48,440 bases of DNA from a virus: the IMG/VR virus record IMGVR_UViG_3300050821_000890, positions 1 through 48,440 of that record; one strand, written 5' to 3'. The notes under the pieces are model-generated. The model was given only the letters and a program-made list of their open reading frames with translations. It made no database searches and was not told where the DNA came from. The position numbers were made by a program, and so were the translations under genes. Positions 20,349-27,558 of the stretch are shown piece by piece (the first letter of the stretch is position 1; each line of letters opens with the position of its first letter).

Positions 20349-22247
20349 ATGAGAGTAGTAATAGACATTGAGGCTAATGGATTAAAGCCTACTAAGATTT
20401 GGTGCATTGTCTGTAAAGACATCGACACTGGTGAGTATCATATTTTTAGAGAAGGTGATTATGCGAATAAGTTTGTTGAGTTTAGTAAAAAGGTCACTAC
20501 GTGGATTGGACATAACATTCTCGATTATGATCTTGCTGCTATTAAGTCCATTCTTCTACTTGATCTTCCTGGTGAGAGAATTGATACCCTTATCGTTTCA
20601 AAGCTGGTTGATTATTCCCGCAAGGGTGGTCATAGCCTCGAACAATACGGAGAAGAGTTCGGTCTAGCGAAGGGTAACTTCAACGATTGGTCCAAGTGGT
20701 CCCAAGAGATGGAGGAGTACTGTGTCAGAGATGTGGACATTACCCATAAAGTATATCTTCGTTATCTTGATATTATCAATGATCGTAAGTGGGCTAAGGC
20801 TATTAGTCTCGAACATAGGTTTCAACTTATTGTCAGCGATCTACATGATCATGGCTTTGCTTTTAATACTGTTAAGGCTACTAATCTTTTAAAGAAGATC
20901 GAGGGAGAGCTCCATGCTGTTGACGCGAAGATCCTTACCGACTTCCCCGGAAGACTCAGACCAATTAAAGAAATTACTCCTAGACTTACCAAGTATGGTA
21001 CTCTCAATAAGAGTGACTTCAGATGGGTTCGAGATGGAGATCTCTCACAATACTCTGAGGGAGCCACGTTCACTAGATGTGTTTACGTACCCTTCAACCC
21101 ATCGAGCCATAAGCAGATTATTGATATTCTCCGCGAGGCAAATTGGTCTCCTACAGAAAAGACCAAGACGTACATACAAAAGGAACGCGACGCCGCCCGT
21201 GGAGAAGTAGACGAGAAGGCGTTAGAACATTTAAAGATTTATGGTTGGAAGATTAACGAAACCAACCTGCAGACCTTACCGCCAAAGGCTCCCGCACCTG
21301 CTAGGACCTTGGCGCAAAGGATCCTTCTTGAGTCCAGGCGTAGAACTCTGGTTGAGTGGCTAGCTCTTGTCCAGCCCGATGGCAGGATACACGGAGAGTT
21401 CTATGCAATCGGAGCCTGGACTCATAGGATGGCTCACCAGAAACCCAACACCGCTAACATCCCTAATGAGTTTGCAATCAATGGCTCAGTGAAACTCTAT
21501 GGGAAAGAATTGAGGCAACTATGGCAGGCACCCAAGAATAGGCTACTTGTCGGTGTAGACGCAGAGGGAATTCAACTTCGTGTGTTCGCTCACTACATTG
21601 ACGATAAGGAATTTACCGAAGCTCTGGTTAAGGGGACTAAAAATGATCGAACTGATCCACATTCTCTCAACCAAAGAATTCTTGGAAGTGCTTGTAAGAG
21701 TAGGTCGGCAGCTAAACGCTTCATCTTCGCTCTACTTCTTGGAGCAGGAGTTGGCAAGCTGGGAGAGATCTTGGAATGTTCCAAGGAGGCCGCTCAAGAT
21801 GCACTTGACCGTCTCATGGAGAGATACCAAGGGTTCACTGAACTCAAGAAGAGCATCATTCCCGCTGACGCTAAAAGAGGATGGTTTCTGGGGCTGGACG
21901 GAAGACAGGTGGTTATTCCCGATGAGACAGTTGGTGGACGTAGACACCTCGCTATGTCTGGTTATCTCCAGAACGGAGAAGCGGTTATAATTAAGACCGC
22001 TGCTGTTAAGTTCTATCCAGAGCTTAAGAAGCTGGATAGTTTCTTAGTTGATATTATCCACGATGAATACCAAACAGAGACTCCCAATAACATGGCTATT
22101 GCATTGCAGGTTGCTGAGATCAAAGCTAAAGCAATTGCTTACGCAGGTGAGCATTTGAAATTGAAGTGTCCTCTATCTGGGAGTTATTGGGATGAAGACC
22201 ATCATAAAGATTACACCATCGGTAAAAACTGGTGGCAAACGCATTAA
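20349..22247 (+). CDS. Family A DNA polymerase with 3'-5' exonuclease
   Basis: 632 residues; GGAGGT upstream. Exonuclease motifs: DIEANGL (6-12), GHNILDYDL (54-62) and YCVRDVD (124-130). Polymerase motif A VGVDAEGIQLR (about 400), motif B RSAAKRFIFALLLGAG (about 452) and motif C IIHDEYQ (about 568) are intact. It is shorter than T7 DNA polymerase (704) but has the same domain order without a 5'-3' exonuclease. It replicates the genome with the primase-helicase upstream. Confidence 0.95.
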   Translation: MRVVIDIEANGLKPTKIWCIVCKDIDTGEYHIFREGDYANKFVEFSKKVTTWIGHNILDYDLAAIKSILLLDLPGERIDTLIVSKLVDYSRKGGHSLEQYGEEFGLAKGNFNDWSKWSQEMEEYCVRDVDITHKVYLRYLDIINDRKWAKAISLEHRFQLIVSDLHDHGFAFNTVKATNLLKKIEGELHAVDAKILTDFPGRLRPIKEITPRLTKYGTLNKSDFRWVRDGDLSQYSEGATFTRCVYVPFNPSSHKQIIDILREANWSPTEKTKTYIQKERDAARGEVDEKALEHLKIYGWKINETNLQTLPPKAPAPARTLAQRILLESRRRTLVEWLALVQPDGRIHGEFYAIGAWTHRMAHQKPNTANIPNEFAINGSVKLYGKELRQLWQAPKNRLLVGVDAEGIQLRVFAHYIDDKEFTEALVKGTKNDRTDPHSLNQRILGSACKSRSAAKRFIFALLLGAGVGKLGEILECSKEAAQDALDRLMERYQGFTELKKSIIPADAKRGWFLGLDGRQVVIPDETVGGRRHLAMSGYLQNGEAVIIKTAAVKFYPELKKLDSFLVDIIHDEYQTETPNNMAIALQVAEIKAKAIAYAGEHLKLKCPLSGSYWDEDHHKDYTIGKNWWQTH

Positions 22248-22257
22248 GGAGAAGAAA

Positions 22258-22428
22258 ATGGCATTGTATGAAGTTGATTTCACAGCTATTGAACCGATTG
22301 TCGGTTTGGTTGAAATAAGCGCAGATCCTGAAACTGTTAGAGAAGAAGCTTTGTTTCACATTGTAGCGTCTTATCCTGAATACGAAGATATTGAGATTAT
22401 AGAAGTTAGAAAGGTTGAAGATAATTAA
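22258..22428 (+). CDS. Small acidic protein next to SSB
   Basis: 56 residues from MALYEVDFTAIEPI, start fixed by AAGGAGAAGAAA. A compact ferredoxin-like or alpha/beta profile with an acidic C-terminal helix. Its stop shares bases with the SSB start (TAATG). Probably a replication accessory by position. Confidence 0.65.
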   Translation: MALYEVDFTAIEPIVGLVEISADPETVREEALFHIVASYPEYEDIEIIEVRKVEDN

Positions 22429-22898
22429 TGGCTACCGAATATATTTTATTCACTGGCAAGGGTAAGTGGGTTAAGACCAACCAACTTAACCAATATGGAA
22501 AATGGTCCTTAAATCTTTACATGGATAGTGAAAACGTTGATCGTTTCAAAGCCATGAAGGTTAAGAACCACTTAAAGAAGGATGAAGAAGGATACTATGT
22601 ACAATTCAGTCGAAATCCTGATCGAAAGGTTGGAGGTAAGACAATCGCAATGCCCCCTCCAATTGTTTTGGATAAGGACAATGTCCCAACCCTCGTTGCT
22701 ATTGGAAATGGAAGTGACCTTACTGTAAAGATTGAACGGTATGGTTACAAGAACCCTCAGACCAAAGCTGAGGAATATGCGTGCAGGATCCACGCTGTAC
22801 GGATTGATAACTTAGTTCCTTATGGCGACAACAGTCGTACAGAAGGGGAGATTAAGGATGTCCAAGATTTTAAAGACAAGCCGATCTCCTTTGACTAG
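22428..22898 (+). CDS. Single-stranded DNA-binding protein, gp2.5-like
   Basis: 156 residues. Beta-rich profile with conserved-looking aromatics (YILFTGKGKWVKTN, KWSLNLYMD, GYYVQFSRNP) and an acidic tail ending KDKPISFD, as expected for an OB-fold SSB whose tail recruits replication partners. Directly downstream of the polymerase and upstream of nuclease genes. Family call rests on sequence character and context. Confidence 0.75.
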   Translation: MATEYILFTGKGKWVKTNQLNQYGKWSLNLYMDSENVDRFKAMKVKNHLKKDEEGYYVQFSRNPDRKVGGKTIAMPPPIVLDKDNVPTLVAIGNGSDLTVKIERYGYKNPQTKAEEYACRIHAVRIDNLVPYGDNSRTEGEIKDVQDFKDKPISFD

Positions 22899-23013
22899 GG
22901 AAGAAAGGGACCAGAGGTATGCTGAGGAAGTAATTAAAGCTTTCCTACCTAAGGCCCCTAACGATAAGATAGTTAAACATTGGATTTATAAGGTCCCTGG
23001 TTCGTTTGATTAG
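22858..23013 (+). CDS. Small basic protein overlapping SSB 3' end
   Basis: 51 residues, MSKILKTSRSPLTREERDQR... The ATG is preceded by AAGG and a GGGGAG and overlaps SSB by 41 nt. Charged N terminus, hydrophobic-aromatic C terminus (HWIYKVPGSFD). It is the last gene before the long RNA-like region. Confidence 0.55.
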   Translation: MSKILKTSRSPLTREERDQRYAEEVIKAFLPKAPNDKIVKHWIYKVPGSFD

Positions 23014-23702
23014 CGAGTAGTCCAAAAACGTAGAGACCTCGGGTCGCGGAGGCGGTTGGCTGTGGACCAGCTTGCCTCTGGACGATGGCCCCTATTAGAG
23101 CAGACATTCGGTCCCTCTATACCCACCGGGCAGATATGGGAAGTTGCGTACCCATCTCGCAAACAGTGGTCCTCTGGTCCAATAGAGGATCATCGGGCAA
23201 CGGTACTCAGCCGTCCTCGCAAAGCTAGCAGCTAAACCGCCCAAATCTCGGGACATGATTGCCTGGGAGAGCACGGCTCTTAAACCGTTTTGGCGGGTGA
23301 GAAGTAGAAACGGTAAAATGCCATCGACATACCTCCGGTGACAGACGTGATCAGTCCGTCTACTCTAGGAAGTGCCGTCCAAGTTTAAGGTCAACGCATT
23401 CCAGCAGGTTGGGTAGACAAAGGTAAGAGGACACGTCAGGTGAATGCCACACCAACATCCTCGTTGTCTGATGGATAGCAACCGCAACCAGATGTATCGC
23501 CTCTCTAGGTAAACCACGTAGCTACGGTCCCTGGATGGAGGCGTAGAGATCAGTCTCCGGTCCCTCAGGCTATCAGCTGATAACTCGACAGTCCCGTTGA
23601 AGCTTGCTCCGGCAGCTGCTGTGTCGCTCATTGCCTCAAACCCAGTAGCACCAGATGGGTGTGAAAGTACGAGCTGGGCTCCCCGTCTCAATATGTGTCC
23701 CT

Positions 23703-23778
23703 CGAATAGCTGACAAGGTGGCAGAGAGGTCTTATGCCCCAACAACTGTTGGCCCCGAGGGGGTTCGACTCCCCCTTC
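23703..23778 (+). ncRNA. tRNA-like element inside the RNA region
   Basis: A perfect T arm GGGGG-TTCGACT-CCCCC (23759-23775) and a TA-GCTG...CAG D arm with a GG-containing loop (23707-23724) stand at tRNA spacing. The acceptor pairs only about 4 bp (CGAA/TTCG). The anticodon arm is poor (AGAGG-TCTTATG-CCCCA, 3 of 5 pairs). A 5-bp hairpin CCAAC/GTTGG (23739-23752) fills the variable region. It is a decayed tRNA, a tRNA mimic or a domain of the larger RNA. Confidence 0.5.
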
Positions 23779-24369
23779 GCAAAGCGCGGAGTTAGGCAAG
23801 TAGGCAGCCAAGGCGCCCCAATGCCCGTCGTTGCATGGCAAGACCACACCCGAATGCTATGGGGAGTGCAATCCCCTACACGCTGTGACGATCGAGTCAG
23901 CCCTTGTCTCATGGCGAAAGAGAGTTTTAGGACACGAGACCCCGTGACTATGCTGATTTGCTCAATGGCCTCCTCCCTTGAAGAGCAGGGCTATAGACGT
24001 ATGGATCAGACATCATTTCGTCGTCTGTACGGTTCAGAACCCCCGTTTCACCACATCTAAAGCCGTGCCTCGAATGTTCTCAAGGCAATGGTTATGGCAG
24101 AAGTACCCTTATGGACCTTAGTACTCGACGTCCGCTTGATCCCGTCTAACGACGATGACTCAGCCGATTGATGCGCTGACAAGCAGGCTCCCTCACCAGA
24201 GGTAAGCTACGGACCTAGGAACTCTCCACACAATAAGGCCTTCACATTGTGATGTTGGTGTAGATCCCTCGAACAGAAAAGTGGAGGTGCACTCATGTTC
24301 TTCCTCAAGAGCTGCTCCGGTCCCAATCAGTATATCCACCCGGAGTGGGAGCGTCCACCTTAAGTTTTA

Positions 24370-24430
24370 GGGGCTGTCACCATGACAAACGGGAGGCCCA
24401 TCAGGCAATAGATGCAAACCTCCCAGCCCC
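24370..24430 (+). ncRNA. Three-way junction at the 3' end of the RNA region
   Basis: GGGGCT (24370-24375) pairs with AGCCCC (24425-24430). Inside are hairpin GTCA-CCA-TGAC (24376-24386) and stem GGGAGG/CCTCCC (24391-24396/24419-24424), which carries a CATC/GATG tip (24399/24411). Nested pairing of this length is well above expectation for 61 random bases. It ends about 6 nt before the AGGAG of the next gene, so it may insulate or control its translation. Confidence 0.65.
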
Positions 24431-24448
24431 GCCAATATAGGAGATTAA

Positions 24449-24658
24449 ATGAGAGTCAAAGACTTAATCAAAGCTTTACAAGCCCACGATCCAGAACAAA
24501 GAATTGTTGTTGATGGATACGAGGGTGGTTTCAACGATATAGAAGATTTGGAAGTAACAAAGATTAAACCAAACCCAAGTGCCGCTTGGTACGATGGGCA
24601 ATACGATTATGTTCGTGAAGATGAACCTGGAGAAACTGTTGTTTATATTCCTCGTTAA
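24449..24658 (+). CDS. Small conserved-type hypothetical protein
   Basis: 69 residues, MRVKDLIKALQAHDPEQRIV...; good AGGAG upstream. The opening helix plus a GYEGGFNDI segment and acidic middle resemble a small protein family common in phages and bacteria, of unknown role. First gene after the RNA region. Confidence 0.7.
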   Translation: MRVKDLIKALQAHDPEQRIVVDGYEGGFNDIEDLEVTKIKPNPSAAWYDGQYDYVREDEPGETVVYIPR

Positions 24659-24680
24659 TCAATAAGAAAGGAGGCAACCC

Positions 24681-24995
24681 ATGTGGATTGTAACTCCCGC
24701 CACACAGGCTCCCCAACAGGGAATGCCCCAAGTTGGAGGAGGGATTACTTTCAGTTCCCTTAAGGAGCTGAAACAATTCATGAAGGGACTCGATAGTAAG
24801 AAGGACGACAAGAAGAAAGAAGAAGAAGAAAAGAAAAAGAAGGAAGGAGACAAGAAAGGCACGGACTGGAAAGCAGTGTTCCAATCTATGTTTTGGCTCA
24901 CCCTTTTGTTCCCGTTCGTTGGGCCTGCTTACTACTTCGCGGTACTAGGATCGTGGGAATTATTAAGGATGGGTATGTCTGCAATGCTCAAATGA
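24681..24995 (+). CDS. Small membrane protein with charged coiled region
   Basis: 104 residues. Gln/Gly-rich N terminus, a run of alternating Lys and Glu (about 38-60), then a C-terminal hydrophobic region (about 72-100, WLTLLFPFVGPAYYFAVLG) that would span the membrane once or twice. AAAGGAGG upstream; stop in ATGA overlap with the exonuclease start. Function unknown. Confidence 0.65.
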   Translation: MWIVTPATQAPQQGMPQVGGGITFSSLKELKQFMKGLDSKKDDKKKEEEEKKKKEGDKKGTDWKAVFQSMFWLTLLFPFVGPAYYFAVLGSWELLRMGMSAMLK

Positions 24996-25852
24996 TCCAT
25001 ACTTTAATTCCCGACATTCAAAAGCTTGTGACCAGAAAGGATGGATGGTTCGATGAACAGTTGGCTCGTTCTCTCAGCGAGGATATATCGAGTCGCTTAT
25101 CACGGAGCTTCAACGGAGATGCCCGCCGGCCTGCACTTCGGCTGTCTCAAATGGGTAATCGATGTCCAAAGGCTCTCTGGCTCTCGATCCACCATCCGGA
25201 ACTGGCACAAGCTTTACCGCCGTGGGCGGAGGTTAAATTCTCGTTTGGTCACATTCTCGAAGCAGAAGCCGTAGCATTCTGCAAAGCTGCCGGACACAAG
25301 GTAGAAGGAGAACAACATGAAGTGGTTCTTGACGGAGTTAAGGGTCACCTGGATGCTATTGTTGATGGCGTTGTTGTTGATTTCAAATCTTGTAGCCAGC
25401 GTAATTTTGAGAAGCTCAAGAAAGGGACTCTTAGATCGCAAGACGATTTTGGGTATCTGGATCAGCTGGACGGTTATGTGGTGGCTACTCTTCAAGACCC
25501 ACGTGTCACTGTGAAGGACCGAGGATATATATTTGGTATTGACAAAACATTAGGACATATGGTATTGTATGAACATATTATTCGACCAGACAACATTAGA
25601 GAACGAATTAGAAAGTACAAAGAGATTGTTGCACGAACTAGCCCGCCAAGTTGCGAATGCCAAACGAGACCCCGAGGGGAATCTGGTAATATCGAACTCG
25701 GCACGGTGGCTAGCTATAACGTCTTTAAATATCAGTGCTTTCCAGGACTACGGACCTTCCTTTACGCTAGTGGTCCCGTCTACCTCACCCACGTCGCAAG
25801 AAAGCCAGACGTAATTGAAATTAATCAATACGGAAAGGTTGTTTATCAATGA
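24992..25852 (+). CDS. PD-(D/E)XK nuclease, RecB/Cas4-type exonuclease
   Basis: 286 residues; start from the ATGA overlap at 24992. Catalytic signatures: GHLDAIVDGVVVDFKS (about 117-132, Asp then D-x-K) and the QxxxY-type motif LDQLDGY (about 155-161). An upstream SQMGNRCPKALWL segment and Glu in HILEAEAVAF complete a RecB-like site. It probably resects DNA ends during recombination or degrades host DNA, as gp6 exonuclease does in T7. No Cas genes are present. Confidence 0.85.
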   Translation: MIHTLIPDIQKLVTRKDGWFDEQLARSLSEDISSRLSRSFNGDARRPALRLSQMGNRCPKALWLSIHHPELAQALPPWAEVKFSFGHILEAEAVAFCKAAGHKVEGEQHEVVLDGVKGHLDAIVDGVVVDFKSCSQRNFEKLKKGTLRSQDDFGYLDQLDGYVVATLQDPRVTVKDRGYIFGIDKTLGHMVLYEHIIRPDNIRERIRKYKEIVARTSPPSCECQTRPRGESGNIELGTVASYNVFKYQCFPGLRTFLYASGPVYLTHVARKPDVIEINQYGKVVYQ

Positions 25853-26007
25853 AGTACGAAGGTTCGAGAAACTATGTTTCAGAACATGTATACGATCATA
25901 TTTGGGACAGTGAACCAGGAACAACTATTACAGTTAAAATCTTAGAAGATAAGTGTATTGTCGAAACCGAGAAACAAATTCGAGACAAGGATATACAAGC
26001 AACTTAG
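25849..26007 (+). CDS. Small acidic protein between nucleases
   Basis: 52 residues, MKYEGSRNYVSEHVYDHIWD..., acidic with a beta-like middle (GTTITVKIL). Its ATG overlaps the exonuclease stop (ATGA), and its 3' end overlaps the resolvase start by 50 nt. Position suggests an accessory or inhibitor of the nucleases; no family recognised. Confidence 0.6.
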   Translation: MKYEGSRNYVSEHVYDHIWDSEPGTTITVKILEDKCIVETEKQIRDKDIQAT

Positions 26008-26305
26008 GCAATCGAGAGTTTCTTTTGATTACGAGTCTGAACGTATCCCTTACATAATTGCATCCCATTACATACCTGACTTTATTGTTCATACCCCTCT
26101 GGGGAAAATCTATATTGAATGTAAGGGATACTTAAGACCAGAAGATAAGCGAAAGCTAGTCGCAGTTAAAAAGTTAAACCCACACATGGATCTGCGTATC
26201 CTGTTCTACAGTGCAAACAAGAAAAACCTAACATGGGCTGACAGACAAGGTTTCAAATACGCAATAGACACCATACCAAAGGAGTGGCTTCATGGACTTT
26301 CTTAA
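25958..26305 (+). CDS. Holliday-junction resolvase, T7 endonuclease I-like
   Basis: 115 residues from a TTG start. The T7 endonuclease I catalytic set is readable: E9 (NKFETRIYKQL), D41 (IPDFIVH) and E54-x-K56 (IYIECKGYL), followed by the R-I-L-F strand and the IPKEWLHGL tail that matches gp3 IPAEW. It is shorter than T7 gp3 (149), lacking N- and C-terminal extensions. It resolves branched replication intermediates before packaging. The start is uncertain because no ATG is available and the ribosome site is weak. Confidence 0.9.
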   Translation: MSKPRNKFETRIYKQLRQSRVSFDYESERIPYIIASHYIPDFIVHTPLGKIYIECKGYLRPEDKRKLVAVKKLNPHMDLRILFYSANKKNLTWADRQGFKYAIDTIPKEWLHGLS

Positions 26306-26417
26306 AGGCGTCGGAGAGGTACTGGCGGAGATCGCAGGGCTTGCCCTAGTAGTAGCAGCGTTCTTCCTGTTCATGTGGTTCCTCAACTTCATATCGAAGA
26401 TACCTGGGCTGTATTAG
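26292..26417 (+). CDS. 41-residue single-pass membrane protein
   Basis: MDFLKGVGEVLAEIAGLAL... has a hydrophobic helix (about residues 12-33) and a short basic end. AAGGAG lies 7 nt before the ATG, and it overlaps the resolvase 3' end by 14 nt. Function unknown. Confidence 0.6.
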   Translation: MDFLKGVGEVLAEIAGLALVVAAFFLFMWFLNFISKIPGLY

Positions 26418-26432
26418 AAAGGAATTATTATA

Positions 26433-26564
26433 ATGGATATGAGAGAAGTGGCCGTAGCAGCTAAGTTATTCTTTACAATTGTAGCGTGCGTAGTAGGAAC
26501 TATTATTCTAACATTGTTTGGTGTTGGCTTCGTCCAAGGTTTCGTAGAGGCTTTCACACGTTAG
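26433..26564 (+). CDS. 43-residue membrane protein
   Basis: MDMREVAVAAKLFFTIVAC... is hydrophobic from about residue 6 to 38, long enough for one or two helices. AAAGGA stands about 8 nt upstream. It forms a tandem pair with the preceding membrane peptide. Confidence 0.6.
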   Translation: MDMREVAVAAKLFFTIVACVVGTIILTLFGVGFVQGFVEAFTR

Positions 26565-26568
26565 TGTT

Positions 26569-26754
26569 ATGTCTAAGACTAAGAGACCTACCAATAAGTT
26601 AGAAAGATTAGTTAGTGAGAAACAGAAGACCGCCAGTGTCACAAAGACCCGTGAAGTTTGGCGAAGGCTTCGAAAAGAAGCAATCAAAGAACAGGAGACT
26701 TCCGATGAGCTCAAAGCGTACTCGGGAAATACAAGTCTCCCGGAGCAGCATTGA
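26569..26754 (+). CDS. Small basic hypothetical protein
   Basis: 61 residues, Lys/Arg/Glu-rich and helical (TKTREVWRRLRKEAIKEQ). No strong ribosome site, but it follows the previous stop by 4 nt and overlaps the next gene, so coupling is plausible. Moderate confidence. Confidence 0.5.
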   Translation: MSKTKRPTNKLERLVSEKQKTASVTKTREVWRRLRKEAIKEQETSDELKAYSGNTSLPEQH

Positions 26755-26944
26755 AGCAGCTTACGAAACATGGCTTCGGCAGATTAAAGAAATCAAAGAT
26801 AACGAGGACATCGTTGAGTTACAGATTGGACCAATGAACCAAGAGTTGGTCAATGTTGTATATAAGGTCAAACCTAAAGAATTAGACACGGAGGTTATTT
26901 TACACGGGGATGGCAAAAGAAAGAGATTATCGCAAGGAGTATGA
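26705..26944 (+). CDS. Small hypothetical protein
   Basis: 79 residues from MSSKRTREIQVSRSS; AGGAG 7 nt upstream fixes the start. A helix (IEAAYETWLRQIKEI) is followed by two or three strands (VELQIGPM, VNVVYKV, EVILHG) and a basic tail. Overlaps the HNH-like gene by 35 nt. Confidence 0.6.
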   Translation: MSSKRTREIQVSRSSIEAAYETWLRQIKEIKDNEDIVELQIGPMNQELVNVVYKVKPKELDTEVILHGDGKRKRLSQGV

Positions 26945-27152
26945 TGACTACCATGCGAAACCAGAGCAGAAGAAACGAAGGGCACAACGCAATAAAGCTC
27001 GCCGTAAGGCACAGAGCGATGGACGTGTACATAAGGGTGATCGAAAGGAGGTCGACCACACAGGAAGCCACCGAACAGGGTCACTGGCTAATGTTCCAAC
27101 TCGCGTTACAAGTCGCGCAGCGAATAGGCGTCGACAACCTAAGCGTTCTTAA
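26910..27152 (+). CDS. HNH-like small basic protein
   Basis: 80 residues. N-terminal YRKEYDDYHAKPEQKKRR and AQRNKARRK, then a GDRKEVDHTGSHRTGSL core and NVPTRVTSRAANRRRQPK end. This is the layout of short phage HNH-type proteins (DH core, then N...R...NRR). The final HNH ligands are incomplete, so nicking activity is uncertain. Often found with phage replication genes. Confidence 0.65.
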   Translation: MAKERDYRKEYDDYHAKPEQKKRRAQRNKARRKAQSDGRVHKGDRKEVDHTGSHRTGSLANVPTRVTSRAANRRRQPKRS

Positions 27153-27169
27153 GCATATTCATTTTTGAG

Positions 27170-27225
27170 CTTCGTACGTCGTAGGGTCTCCTCTACGAAG
27201 TGGGTTTGATCAAGGGCCCTACGAC
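27170..27225 (+). promoter_or_regulatory. Pseudoknot or switching leader before the last early gene
   Basis: CTTCGTA (27170-27176) pairs with TACGAAG (27194-27200), and GTCGTAGGG (27178-27186), inside that loop, pairs with CCCTACGAC (27217-27225). The pairs cross, as in an H-type pseudoknot. A competing local hairpin TCGTAG/CTACGA (27179/27193) offers an alternative fold. It lies 29 nt before the ATG of the next gene, so it could control its translation or protect the mRNA. Confidence 0.55.
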
Positions 27226-27253
27226 AATTAAACAATAGAAAGGTTTATTAATT

Positions 27254-27394
27254 ATGAATGAGATTACCAATGACGAGCAAGTTAGAGAAGATCAGCTTCC
27301 TCAGAAGGATGTGGGAGGCTATCCGACCGCAGTTCCGAGCACAGCAGAACCGAGCGAAGCACAAGAGGAACCGCTCGTCCAAGTAGTTATTTAA
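27254..27394 (+). CDS. 46-residue acidic protein, last early gene
   Basis: MNEITNDEQVREDQLPQ... is acidic and Pro/Glu-rich, probably disordered, ending in a short hydrophobic strand. AAAGG lies 10 nt upstream. It follows a pseudoknot-like leader and precedes the terminator. Function unknown. Confidence 0.55.
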   Translation: MNEITNDEQVREDQLPQKDVGGYPTAVPSTAEPSEAQEEPLVQVVI

Positions 27395-27495
27395 TACCGT
27401 TATAACACAGATCGAGGTGAGTGCTTAAGGAATAGGTTCCCACTCTAACTCGGCAAACTGAGCTGGTATCTCTTGCTGTATACCAGACAAACTTA

Positions 27496-27530
27496 AACCC
27501 CCTGAAGCTGTTGCCTTCAGGGGGTTTTTT
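27496..27530 (+). terminator. Strong terminator of the rightward operon
   Basis: Stem CCCCCTGAAG (27498-27507)/CTTCAGGGGG (27515-27524) with a 7-nt loop, followed by six T. It lies where the rightward and leftward operons converge. The hairpin may also slow leftward transcription, but the minus-side tail is weak. Confidence 0.93.
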
Positions 27531-27558
27531 ATTGTCTAAATTCCGAGTTGGTTAATTT

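Larger units (their letters stand above)
23014..24448 (+). ncRNA. Candidate giant structured noncoding RNA (~1.43 kb)
   Basis: No supported gene; ORFs here lack ribosome sites and sensible composition. The region is visibly GC-richer than its AT-rich neighbours. Many local stems appear, among them GAGGC/GCCTC (23049/23074), TCCTCT/AGAGGA (23170/23184), AGACG/CGTCT (23343/23357), CGACA/TGTCG (23586/23622), CCCAG/CTGGG (23641/23674), GGGGA/TCCCC (23861/23872), CAGAC/GTCTG (24007/24023), TGCCT/AGGCA (24066/24083), AGTAC/GTACT (24102/24121), CTCCGG/CCGGAG (24315/24340). ACGG...CCGT hairpins recur three times. It includes a tRNA-like element (23703) and a three-way junction (24370-24430). Large phage RNAs such as GOLLD and ROOL are the known precedent; this may be one of them or new. 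Ends and orientation (plus, with the operon) are inferred. Confidence 0.65.

Noticed and set aside
23231-23300. tRNA-Lys-like D and anticodon arms (8-nt loop CTCTTAAA)
   Set aside because: No T arm or matching acceptor follows; chance similarity or part of the larger RNA fold is more likely.
23365-23847. 160-codon antisense and 108-codon sense (23734-24060) ORFs in the RNA-like region
   Set aside because: No ribosome sites, Arg/Pro/Cys/Ser-heavy composition and overlap with the tRNA-like element; more easily explained as open frames in a structured RNA.
23014-24448. A long array of ordinary tRNA genes
   Set aside because: Only one canonical T arm is present; an array would show one about every 80 nt.
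24992-25852. Cas4 protein
   Set aside because: The RecB-like core fits a phage exonuclease beside a resolvase; there are no other Cas genes or CRISPR.
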